16,504 nt of DNA from Asterionellopsis glacialis (lineage: Eukaryota > Bacillariophyta > Plagiogrammaphyceae > Rhaphoneidales > Asterionellopsidaceae), in contig WKLE02001578.1 of NCBI GenBank assembly GCA_014885115.2, forward strand, positions 35,584 to 52,087. The letters are read 5' to 3'. Made by a program: the position numbers and the translations under genes. Shown piece by piece: positions 1 through 9,337 of this stretch; position 1 is the stretch's first letter; each line of letters starts with the position of its first letter. The notes under the pieces were generated by a model. The model ran no database searches, was not told the DNA's origin, and saw only the letters and a list, made by a program, of their open reading frames with translations.

Positions 1-204
1 GATGATTCTACTTTCTTCTTCAACCGCAATGGTCTCTATGGTAGTAACTATACAATTTCATGACCACTCTAGCTGTCACAGCCAAGGGGTTCCTCGATTG
101 GCTTCTTTATCTCAGACACAACACAAACATCGGAATACAAACGAAGTAGAAAAAAGAGTCGGCTGCCGCCTCTCATTGCTCACGGTGTCCCTACTTCTTA
201 AATC
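1..204. other. Upstream flank of the receptor gene
   Basis: No gene is supported here. The receptor frame has a TAA at 199-201, two codons before the ATG at 205, so the chosen start cannot simply be extended upstream. A frame open from the window edge ends with TGA at 61-63 and could be the last 20 codons of a preceding plus-strand gene, but it is too short to judge. A second frame beginning at base 2 is open for 118 codons; it looks like a shadow and has no recognisable domain. A 5-prime exon coding a signal peptide for the receptor could lie here or off the edge. I could not find a convincing splice pair for it. Confidence 0.4.
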
Positions 205-3200
205 ATGGCCAACACAACAGATGATAATACCGACGTTGACAGCATTTTTGCGTTCGAAGACGACAATGTCACCACCGCCTCATGCGATTGCTCCGCTCCT
301 GCTTTTTCTAACTCCACCTCCGAAGAACCAGAAGCCGTCCTCAAAGTATTCACGCTAGATTGGAAAGTCAAAGACATTGTCGATTTGAAGGGACCTCCTT
401 TCGAGGAATACAAGAATGGCCGGGTGAAAATTGATGTGTCTGCCGTGACTGGATTTGATACGTTGTTTAGTGAGATTGAGAATGATGCTAGGTTGGGCTT
501 GGGGCTGTTCGATGTTTGTGAGTATTATATTATATGTCTTGGGTTAATTTGCTGGCCTTCTTTTATGCTCATATTATTATTTGCAAACAAACATTTCTTT
601 TTCTTTAGACATAACGCCCCCGACGATTATGGGTTCGGTGGCCCCATACAATGGCTTTGCTGATTTGACAGCGTACATGCAGGAAAACTATCTTGAAGAG
701 TGGCTTGATATATTCTGTGAGTGGTTCTCTCTCCACCCTTGCATCATAATATAAAAATCTTTCTGACTTTTTCTCTCACCTCACAGCTGGATACCGTGAA
801 ATCATTGCCAGCTACAATGGAAAAATTCTGATGACCCCGTTCGACGGTGATCTCCTCCATCTCTTCTACAACAAGGAAGTTCTCGAATATTATAATTTGC
901 AACATCCCAGGACGTGGCAAGAATACACTGATATTGCGGAACAAGTCCATGGTAAGGTATTCCCCCCTACGAACAAAGCGTTGGTAGGTTCTTGTATTGG
1001 TTGGGTGCCGCAGTGTGCTGGAGCGTACTGGGCTGTACAAGTTATCTCAAGCATGACACAAACTAAGGGTTCCTCTGAGGGAATGTTGTTTGATACAAAG
1101 GATATGTCGCCACTGGCAGGTGACGCCTTGGTTGAAACGCTCAAGATATTTGAGAAAGCGCACAAATATGGTCATCCTAATGAATTGGAAGGATGTCTGG
1201 ATATTAATATGCCTCCGATGGGCGATGGGGAATGTGTGCTAACTATGAATTGGGGGAATACTTTCTTGAAGAATTTGATTCCAGGGAAGTTGGGGATTGC
1301 CAAGGCGCCTGGGTCTCAAAAAGTGCTGGACAGAGAAGCGGGGAAGCTGGTTCCTTGCAACAAAGAAATTTGCCCCAATGCCGTCTTTTATGATGATCTA
1401 GGTTTTGTAAATTACGCCCCATACGCAGCATTCGGGGGGTGGAGTGGAGCCGTGAGTTTTTAATGTTTTATATCATACAAAAAAATTCTTCCGTATCATA
1501 TGATTTTCTCACCACGACTTCGGTCTACTTCTTCCTCAGGTCAACGGGAATATCTCCGAAGAGAAGAAGAAGCTAGCAATGGAATTCTTGACATTTTCAG
1601 CCAGCAAAGAGCAATCGAAAAAGTTTGTCGTTCCCAAAGTTGGATCTCGGGAAGCTTCCGCTGGTTACGACCCATATCGATTGAGTCATATGAATGTGGA
1701 CGAATATGCGGACCAGGGATTTGATAGGGAAACTACAGCTTTATATCTGGACACAATCAAGGAGGGCTTGCTATCTCCAAATCTCGTCACAGATATCCGC
1801 TTTCCAGAGGCCACAAAAATCATGAGCAGTCTTGATGCAGGAATCTTTAACCACTTGAATACCACTAAGGAAATTACCGTGACAGATATAATGAGACGTG
1901 AGGTTGTGAAAGATGTCACTGCGGAATGGACTAAAACTATTTCGGACTATGACATTCGAGCCACTACCGAAAAGACGGAACAGATTTTGCCACAGTATCA
2001 GAAATTACGAGGCGTCTATGGCACGCTCAATGAAGATAAGAATCTGATTGGAGACGTTCGCTGGGTTGGTTATGCGCTTGGCTTCGTAGTTATTATAATG
2101 GCTTTAATATTTGGGGGATGGGTTGCCATCAATCGGCAGCATCGCGTTGTGAAGATCTCTCAGCCCTTCTTCCTTTATATCATCTGTTTTGGGGTACTTG
2201 TCTTGTCATGTGCTATCTTTCCTTTGAGTATCGATGACACTGATTATACCGAACGAGGTCGAAACGCAGCTTGTACTTCGATTCCAGTGAGTACTAAGCC
2301 ATGGCAATCAATGATTCCTCGATGTACTTTCTCTGCCAGCTCACACATGTTTCTTTTTGTTCCTATTCAGTGGCTTGTGTCGCTTGGATTTTCTATGATC
2401 TTCAGTGCATTGTTTAGCAAGCTTTGGAGGATCAACATGGTGTTTGCTGCGGCTGCTTCAATGAAAAGAGTTGTTATCACGGAAAAAGACGTCCTGAAAC
2501 CATTTGCAGTACTCATGACTTTAAACTTTATTATCCTCCTCTCGTGGACACTTGTGGACCCGATGATCTTTGAGAGAGTTTACACTGATGAATTGACATC
2601 TTATGGTCGTTGCATCTCGCAAGGAAATCAGTGGAAAGGCTTCATTGCAACCTTAGCTATACTCAACTTCATTGCCCTGGTCGTCGTAAATGTGCAAGCA
2701 TACCGTGCGCGATCTATTAACGATGAACTCAGCGAGAGTAAATATATTGGGTTGGCCACTTTATCAATGTTTCAGATATTTATTGTCGGCGTTCCTCTCC
2801 TCGTGATAGTCTACAATGATCCATCTGGTAAGTAGTTGTTGGCTTTCGTCTCCCCTCACCTCACATTTCGCCAAGACTCACTTTTTTCTCTTCCGCATTG
2901 TAGCGTACTTCTTTGTTTGGTGTGGAATCATTTTCATCATCTGTTCAACGATCCTTATGCTTATATTTGTGCCAAAAATAATTAGATGGAAGAGCGGAGC
3001 AAGTGATCGGTCTGCAACTGCGACGTCAAACTTTGCAAGCAAGTGGTCTCATGGAAACAATGCCTCACAAGTTTCTACACATTTTAAGCAGGCAGGGGAT
3101 CCCACAATGAGCCGCGCAGTCAGCTCCGTTAGCGAAGTGGAAAACAAGAATACATCCAGCGGTGGCAACTCATTTACGGACAAAGAAAGCGAGCTTACCC

Positions 3201-3343
3201 ACCGAGAAAAGTTGGACAAAATCAAAGATCTCGTCATGGAGAAGCACAACATTGATATTAGATCCATCATTCTTAATGTTGAACATGCTGATGAGGCAAT
3301 GCCTGTGGCAGATGACGCACAATCGGAGGAACATATAGCCTAG
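205..3343 (+). CDS. Class C GPCR with ABC-type solute-binding ectodomain
   Basis: Predicted CDS join(205..517,609..716,787..1451,1540..2827,2904..3343), 937 aa. All four introns (91, 70, 88 and 76 nt) are GT-AG, and each junction restores the frame. Residues about 45-520 resemble sugar-type extracellular solute-binding proteins of ABC importers; FDGDLLHLFYNKEVLEYY and the later LTMNWG are typical of that fold. Seven hydrophobic helices follow from about 535 to 818. The last ends in FVPKII, matching the FxPK signature after TM7 of class C (GABA-B/glutamate-like) receptors. The remaining 120 residues are a hydrophilic, Ser-rich cytosolic tail. Family knowledge suggests a plasma-membrane receptor that closes on a small ligand and signals through G proteins; the ligand is unknown. 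Oddity: no signal peptide follows the ATG at 205, so the true start may be on an unseen upstream exon. Fold assignment is strong; exon 1 is less certain. Confidence 0.85.
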
Positions 3344-3602
3344 AGGTATGTATGATTGTTATTGCTTTTGGTCCTTCCAGCAGCTGTTTGTTACTTTATT
3401 CAAAAGAGATAATCTCTTCTTAGGTCAAATTGTATATATATATATCCCTCGTGATTTTGTTTTTGTTGTTGTAATTATGTAGCATCGTTGCTTGCAAATT
3501 TTACTATCATTTTTATCTATTTCCTTCACTACAACTGCAAACTATAACCCACTTTTTCGCTGCGGGTATCCTTACAGTAGAAACAATGTGATGCCTCAAT
3601 AC
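3344..3602. other. Shared 3-prime region of convergent genes
   Basis: This is 259 bases between the receptor stop and the stop of the minus-strand Cys-rich gene. It is T-rich and holds a 13-base TA run at 3433-3445. It must contain both 3-prime ends. I see no open frame or structured RNA in it. Confidence 0.6.
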
Positions 3603-4401
3603 CTAATCCCTATCAGTGTCGACATGAGTGGCAACCTTCTCACTAGGACAAGATAGTCCATGCTTGCTATCGGCAAACGCAGCCTGTTCCTTGTGAAGAC
3701 ACGCACCCATTTGGTCTCCCTGCGTTTCGCACCACACACATTTGGATCCATCATCAGCTTCCATAGTTCCGCAAGCTTCTTCGGAGTTCTCTGCATTCCA
3801 TGCAACCATGAAACACTTAAGGTCAATTATACCAGGATCGATGTTTGGCTGATCCAATACTTCGGCATCTTCGTTGACAAAGGGACAGCTAAGCCCGAAT
3901 TTGTCATCGAAAAAGACAGCATCCATTGTCGACAAACAAGCACTAGGGACATGAATCCCAGTACACCAAACACAGTTTGATCCATCCGAAGCAGAGGTTT
4001 GGTCACAAGCCTGCTCACTACAAATACCCGCAAGGAGGCACATGATATCATACACGAAATCAGGAGTGTCCGCCGTCAACTTCTCTTCCTTCTTTGCTTC
4101 TAACAATTGAGCATACTCGAGGACAGGGTAAGTTGAATAGATTCAGCGCATAGCCAGCATCACTCTGGGAAACGCATGTACCCTCATTCTCCTTGACTTG
4201 CCAACACATACAATTGTTTCCGTTGGATGACTCAACGCCACTGCAGTTGGAAGAGTCGTGTGACTTCTGGTTGCATTGAATATCGGGGGTGAAGAGTTGG
4301 TCAAGAGTTCTTTGGACTACTGGGGCACGGAAAGAGTTGGCGGTGACGGCCGTTGTAGTAGCGGCGAGGGCAATGGCAAGTATGGACTTAGTGAAGAGCA
4401 T
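3603..4401 (-). CDS. Secreted Cys-rich protein, three CVWC repeats, frame broken
   Basis: Two overlapping minus-strand frames make one protein if a single base is skipped near 4119. The ATG at 4401-4399 reads to about 4120 and the second frame continues from 4118 to the TAG at 3605-3603, about 265 aa. Residues 1-21 form a clear signal peptide (hydrophobic core SILAIALAATTTAVTA). Three repeats follow, starting near C43, C121 and about residue 185. Repeats 2 and 3 contain S(N/K)CVWC and end in GLSCP; repeat 1 has NCMCW and ends in NLPCP. The spacing of Cys around CVWC is reminiscent of PSI-type (plexin-semaphorin-integrin) modules, but I do not claim membership. Spacers between repeats are 20-30 residues and acidic. 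The shift falls just after the repeat-1 CP, where the spacer should begin, so both halves clearly belong together. It may be a sequence error, a recent null mutation or genuine frameshifting. Function unknown; likely secreted or wall-associated. Confidence 0.7.
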
Positions 4402-5152
4402 GTTGGGTCTTTAGATTGACAAGGAGATGGGCTGCAGGGCAAATAATGAGCCTTCGGTCCAACTTGGTTGTGTTGGCTAGTGAAGAGGAGGCACATATTT
4501 GTATGGAGGAATGATTTGTTCCAAAAGTATTGACTTCACCATAACGAGTCGGCTAATCAGCACTCACTACGGAACAAAGATTCATAGACGCTCTTTTGGA
4601 GCGTTATGGGAAAAGGGAAAGGCGTTGAAGTAGACGGACCGTCTCACTTCATCGGCCCAGTTAGATAGGTATCCACTGGACAGCACCATTTTGAAAAGGA
4701 GGCATGCTCAATCAATCGAGGGATTAAGCTGGGCTGGATTGAAGTACCTAGCAATTAACAAGCGAAGGAGAGTCTTTTTTATGTGTGTGACAAAGTACGT
4801 GTCGTCCACGTGTCAGATTCGAGGAACAGCCAAACACAACAACACGTTCTGATTTACTCGAAATGCAGGACCTGCTTGTACTTTCTTTCCCGCCCAAATA
4901 TTTCACATGGAAACCGATCACGTCATGTTCATGCGACTCACATGACATGGTTGGATATCCTGTTCCTATTCTAATAGGACGAGCGCAAATATATAGCCCT
5001 ACAAAAAACTGAATATAATGTAAGGTCGTTCATGTCTAACAAGCGCTATCTCTTATTCTTACACTTTCTTTTCTTTTTGCTCTTCGTTTTTTTTTAAGTT
5101 TCTGGTTGGTTGGTTCCCTTTAATTTTGTTTGCTTTTGTGTAAAAATATTTT
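4402..5152. other. Intergenic: Cys-rich gene promoter and STT3 3-prime end
   Basis: This stretch of 751 bases has no convincing gene. The part next to 4401 should hold the promoter of the Cys-rich gene. It contains inverted repeats at 4588-4604, 4627-4650, 4924-4949 and 4964-4979, and two G-box-like ACGTGTC copies at 4797-4803 and 4808-4814. The part near 5152 is T-rich and should hold the STT3 3-prime UTR (antisense A-rich). Short open frames of 60-66 codons on both strands around 4750-4975 overlap each other, lack domains and look random. Confidence 0.5.
4627..4650. repeat. Imperfect inverted repeat upstream of Cys-rich gene
   Basis: The left arm GAAGTAGACGG (4627-4637) pairs with CCGTCTCACTTC (4639-4650) apart from one extra C at 4645, around a single central A. 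A second dyad, ACGCTC/GAGCGT with a five-base loop, lies at 4588-4604. Both are about 190-250 bases upstream of the Cys-rich ATG. The dyads are seen directly. A role as a protein-binding operator or RNA hairpin is a guess. Confidence 0.45.
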
Positions 5153-5519
5153 TTAAAGTGTTGTAATATCTAAGGGTGTCAATCCTTTGGCATCCTTCAA
5201 AGTCTCACTCACACCTAATTTTTTCAATATATTTACTAACTTTTCACGTCCGTATTCATGTGCCCACCACATAATACCACGTCCATCCGCACTTCTCATA
5301 TGCACCACAGCTGGTTCTTCCTGTAACATGGTGCGTAAGCCAGGTAAATCATTCTTAGATGCAATTTCCCACATCATGGAAGTATAAACACTATCTTCCC
5401 AATTCTTATTGATTTCGTGAATTACTTCTGCATCCAACTTTTGAATTTTCTTTTTTCGTTGGGCAGCAGCAGCTTCAGCAGCTTCACGTGCAGCAGCTTG
5501 ATTCGCCTTTTCAGGATTA
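5153..5519 (-). other. Exon 2 of STT3: linker plus ankyrin-like C-terminus
   Basis: After the acceptor AG at 5521-5520 the frame continues without a break. Codon 931 (AA|T) is split by the intron, and the sequence runs NPEKANQAAAREAAEAAAAQ, then a basic KKKIQK stretch. It is followed by segments such as DGRGIMWWAHEYGREKLVNI and DAKGLTPLDI, which match the ankyrin pattern DG-x-TPLHxAAxxGxxxIVxxLL. The nearest alternative is that this is a separate short ankyrin gene. No good ATG starts such a gene, and phase and splice sites fit the fusion exactly. Confidence 0.75.
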
Positions 5520-8449
5520 CTACGTTATTAACATTTTTAGAGAGAGTGTAGAGACATTAGATTGTGAGTAAAACTACGATACGTGCAGGATGAAAACCAA
5601 TCCCATATCCATATCAACCACAACAAGAACAAGAGCGATACTAACTAGTCTACTCACTTGAGATTTTCCATATATTGTTTTTGATAATCTGTATCACCAC
5701 CTGCTGTACCACGATTGAAATCTTCTAATTGTGCAAAGTCCTGTTTTTCCGCTAAAATTTTTTCCAAGGCTGGTGGGTAATGTCCAGGACAAAACCATGA
5801 TCCTTCTGCATCACAATCCAAGTTGGCAGGATTGGCTACCCATTCCTTACTTTCCTTGGATACACTCAATACTTTAAAGATCCGTACTTTGCCATGTCGA
5901 CTTTGGTATACCATACGGAAACGATTACGGTCTGCTTCGACACCTGTCTGCGTCTTGTGACTGTGGAGTTTATATAACATACTGGCTGCCATAGTGGGCG
6001 TAGGTCCCATTTGTGAGAATCCATACGATCGACATGTTGGATCACCTGGACACATATGACGATATACACTATTCGCAATGCGTCTCATATGTGGTGATTT
6101 AGCTAAATCATCACCTCCACCACCTGTCCACAATAAGATATAATCGGCCAAATGTCTGGCAATACGATGTCCTTCCTTTTCGGGGGATGTCAAGGCACGT
6201 CCCAACAAAGCGATGTGTTCATGATTCCATGTATTTCCGTCAGCAATGGTGGTACGATTGGCAATGGCAGTAATTTGGTATCCATAATCCCACCATGCCA
6301 TGATACGTGAATCTTCGGGTGTATTATCCCGGAGCCACCAATAGGCTTCACGGTAATCATCTACAGTCACATCACGTCCATCACGTGTGGTACCCTTGAT
6401 AATAATGGATGGATGAGACATACCGACTGCCATATCTTGTGATGTTTTATAAAACTCTTGTACATAGGGGACGCCTTCCATAATCCCGTACACACATACA
6501 GCTAGTCGTAAAAGACGTGCCACAAAATTGTCACTATTCTTATTCTCGTTGGTTGTGTCAAGAAGGGGTGTGGCTACTGCTGTGGTCGTGGCTTCCTCGG
6601 ACTTTTTTGTACTATTCTTTTTGGATTTCTTAGTTTTGGTAGTAGTGGTGTCTTTTTTCTTTTTGACGGAAATATCTTCCTTTGGTTGTTCCCCGTTAGC
6701 AGTAGTACTACCATTGGTAGTATCATGCTGCTCGTCCTCCGCCATGAGTAGAATAGTTGCTATAGATGGACGTGAGGTGACACCAAAGATGGCACCCGTC
6801 ATGTATCCAAGAAAGTGTCCCAAGGTTAATCCACCCAAGACACTTGCAATAGGTGCTGTTAATAGAATCAAACGTACCATTTTGTGACTAAAAAAGTAGG
6901 CTGCCGATCCGTATACCAATAAAAAGGAGGATGCATCATGGAATTGGAACAAGGCCACCAATACAAATCCAACAGGTGCAATATAGCATACATTATGTAA
7001 ATATTGAAAGTAGGCACCGGCTGTGGCAGGCTGATGCTCGGCCACACTGTCCACCAAGGGATTACCGGTCTTGGTATGTTTGACAAACAAGCCACGAACA
7101 CGGGAGGAGATGGGACCAAAGTATCCTGTTTGTGCCAATACGTATCCAATGCCCAAGGCTACTAATCCAGCACAGGCAAAGACCATAATTCGTAATTTCC
7201 ATGTTTGGACTGTATTCAATTTTTTGTACCGTTTGATAATTTGACAGAGTTCAATCAATTGAAAGGCCACAAAGGCGACAAGGGGACCCAACTGTTCTAA
7301 GGATTTCAAGGGTGTCCATCCAACGACAGGTACTTGGATGGCCAATGAGGTTCCCACCAGATAAAATAACGTATAGGCACGATGTAATTTGGTGGAGTAG
7401 CGTCCTAGCAATACCAACAAGGATGCATGAACACCAATTAAGTTGAGGACAAAGACATATCCACCCCATGCAGCTACCATATAAAAGTACGCCAGGCCTG
7501 TCAAGATGGACCATAGGTAATTAGGTTTGGTATTGCCTCGTAGGGATCGGATCCAACAATAAAAGGTGGTGGACATGGCTGTCATGGCGATGGATTCATT
7601 GTCATATCCACCACCTACACTTCTCATAATGTGAGCAGGAATGATACTCATAATGGCTGCGGCACAGACACCACATTCCAAGGCCGGTGTGGACCCGAGT
7701 GTCGTATTGACTTTATGTGTAGTCGTAGGAGAGGGTGTCCCGAATCCCCATGACGATCCTGTAAGGGTATTGATCAAATTTAACAACCAATTGATGACAG
7801 GTACAATGATACGACTGTAGACGACATTGATTAATGGAATTTGATTCAATATCGACCCAAAGGGTTGTCCATATGCCTGTTGTACCTTATCAGTATCATT
7901 TGCAGTCATGTCTGATATGTCATTGCTGTTTTCGTTTTCGTTTTCGTTCGCTTGGTCGTCTTGGTCCTTTTCTGTCTTTCTGTTTGCAGTCCTAGTTGGT
8001 TTCAAGTGAATTCCTACCGAACATTCGTAGGCCATGAGTCCCGTCATGAGAGTCGCAATGACACCAAACCAGGCGGGAACAAAGACACAAATATCATTGA
8101 CGGACCAATCCTTCAAAATATAATTTTTGATCAAGACCGATGTGACTTGCATGCCTGGATAAATGGTAGTACCTACAGGCCGTCCCAACGGATACCACAC
8201 CATGTAATCAAACCAGGTGGCGAACTTGGTCCATCCGTGTTCGTACAAGTATTCGGTGGCGCGATAATTAAAGTAGGGATCGAATTCGTGAATCACGCGT
8301 CCGTATTCCTTAATGGCATGCAATCGAATTTCAAACGCAGCTTGTAACACCAAATACGCCACTTGCGTCAAAGCGATGATATAAACGGTCGACAGGGCCC
8401 AATGAATCATGGTCGAGACAGATTTGGGTACATTCGATGGCATTATCAT
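5153..8449 (-). CDS. STT3: STT3 oligosaccharyltransferase catalytic subunit, ankyrin-fused
   Basis: Predicted CDS complement(join(5153..5519,5658..8449)), 1052 aa. The start is the ATG at 8449-8447; a second ATG lies two codons on, and the frame upstream of it holds no ATG. STT3 transfers the glycan from dolichyl diphosphate to Asn in N-x-S/T sites in the ER lumen. Visible signatures are EFDPYFNYR with the metal-binding pair near E55/D57, RSVGGGYDNES, SVAEHQP in the external loop, WWDYG at 719-723, and the DK motif DDLAKSPHM near 780. Many hydrophobic helices lie between them. Two insertions stand out: about 150-257 (Asn/Asp/Glu-rich, then amphipathic) and about 569-640 (Lys/Thr-rich). A 138-nt GT-AG intron (5657-5520) leads to an exon coding an Ala/Glu/Lys-rich linker and about 80 residues resembling two to three ankyrin repeats. 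Neighbour 5 makes the polyprenyl precursor of its lipid donor. Identity is certain; the fusion needs transcript support. Confidence 0.95.
7929..7946. repeat. TTTTCG hexamer repeat inside STT3
   Basis: Three consecutive hexamers encode alternating Asn-Glu on the minus strand. They sit inside the first lineage-specific insertion of STT3, which suggests that part of the insertion grew by slippage. Confidence 0.7.
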
Positions 8450-8590
8450 GATATTGTTATGCAATGATGCAAAATAATATGCAGTGAGAAAGAAAGAAAT
8501 TGATCTTGAATCTTTTTCTCTTTTTCTCAATTAATTGCACCACTCTACTCTAGACTGACTGTTGCCTTCGTCTTTGTCCAGCTATAGAGG

Positions 8591-8977
8591 TCAAGAGAAA
8601 TAATAATGTGTTGCTAGGAATAGAAGAGAAGACGCGATGACCCGTTCGTTACCTCGCTCGCGTCTGGCGGTGGAATGGAACAGAGCCACAAAGCAACTGC
8701 AATAAATGTAGATAAATTTACAGTAGGTACGAGATCTAGAGGAGAGAGAAAAAAAAGTAGAGGAGAGAGGATTTACCATCTCTTTCTTCCGAAGATATCT
8801 TTTTTTGGGCTGCAATGATCTCGACTTTGGCAGTCCTACCGACCGTGCGCAGCATTTGCGCAATGTGATTATGTCCGAGATCTCCATGTAACAGAGACGG
8901 TTGAAGGACGTACAGCATTTGCAGCTGTCCAGTCTGTCCTCAGATTTTGCAAGTTGAGTAGCATGTACGAACGACAT
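8591..8977 (-). other. Doubtful small gene or STT3 upstream leader
   Basis: Two minus-strand frames overlap. Frame A starts at an ATG at 8977 in a good context (CCAAAATGTCG) and reads MSFVHATQLAKSEDR before becoming Cys/Arg-rich. Frame B is open after a TGA near 8935, has its first ATG at 8918, and looks more protein-like (LLHGDLGHNHIAQML, then RTAKVEIIAAQKK). It ends at TAG 8738-8736. A possible 41-nt intron at 8776-8736 has a pyrimidine-rich end; removing it extends frame B by about 40 codons. I recognise no family. Options are a small gene with a frame break like the one at 4119, a leader with upstream ORFs for STT3, or chance. Confidence that any product is made is low. Confidence 0.25.
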
Positions 8978-9061
8978 TTTGGAACTACAGTACTACGGAA
9001 TTAACAACAATACATATTATAACAACATTTTGAAAAAGGCGAAGAAATGACGACAGACGCG

Positions 9062-9087
9062 AATAAATAATAAATAATAAATAAATA
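9062..9087. repeat. AATA-type simple repeat
   Basis: This is an AT-only run of AATA and ATA units in the divergent promoter region, about 250 bases upstream of the cis-prenyltransferase ATG. It could act as a nucleosome-poor spacer, but no function can be read from it. Confidence 0.6.
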
Positions 9088-9270
9088 CTCCTAAATAATA
9101 GGACCCTACTCAAAAGTGTACTCAGTGTTCAGTGTGTGCGTCGGTGGTGGAACGATATGCCATGTATGCATCCCTTCATATCCTGCAGGCTATCGAGAAA
9201 GGAAAAGTTCAAAGCGGTGGACAAAAAGAGTCCATCGATAAAGCTAACGGTGCAGTGTGGACTGTACCGG

Positions 9271-9284
9271 ATAAATATATATAA
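9271..9284 (+). promoter_or_regulatory. Possible TATA box of the cis-prenyltransferase gene
   Basis: The run ATAAATATATATAA lies about 55-65 bases before the ATG at 9338. That is a plausible distance for a TATA element with a short 5-prime UTR. The call rests only on composition and position. Confidence 0.35.
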
Positions 9285-9337
9285 CTAGCAAAGAGCAAGA
9301 AACAGCATAAAAATAAAGAATATTGTGGCAAGGCAAC

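Larger units (their letters stand above)
8450..9337. other. Divergent promoter region between STT3 and cis-prenyltransferase
   Basis: This 888-base interval must hold the promoters of both flanking genes. A doubtful minus-strand small gene or STT3 5-prime leader occupies 8591-8977. A simple-sequence (AATA)-type tract lies at 9062-9087, and a TATA-like run at 9271-9284. The purine-rich block at 8736-8775 contains the sequence TAGAGGAGAGAG twice. Confidence 0.5.

Noticed and set aside
2..358. 118-codon open frame at the left edge
   Set aside because: It overlaps the first receptor exon in another frame, has no domain and shows Ser/Pro-rich random composition; treated as a shadow.
4104..4128. 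Possible 25-nt GT-AG intron explaining the frame step in the Cys-rich gene
   Set aside because: Removing it joins T to AA and makes a TAA stop at the junction; other GT-AG pairs there would delete the repeat-1 Cys motif.
4800..4860. Possible tRNA suggested by an ATTCGAGG-like T-loop string
   Set aside because: No acceptor, D-arm or anticodon stem could be paired around it.
4748..4974. Short open frames on both strands in the 4.8-kb intergenic region
   Set aside because: They overlap each other, are 60-66 codons long, and have no motif or plausible splice partner.
5866..7514. Minus-strand open frames of 70-93 codons inside STT3
   Set aside because: They lie in alternative frames within a fully conserved coding region, so they are shadows.
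8631..8664. GACGCG...CGCGTC inverted repeat
   Set aside because: It has only six-base arms and a 22-base loop, so it is expected by chance.
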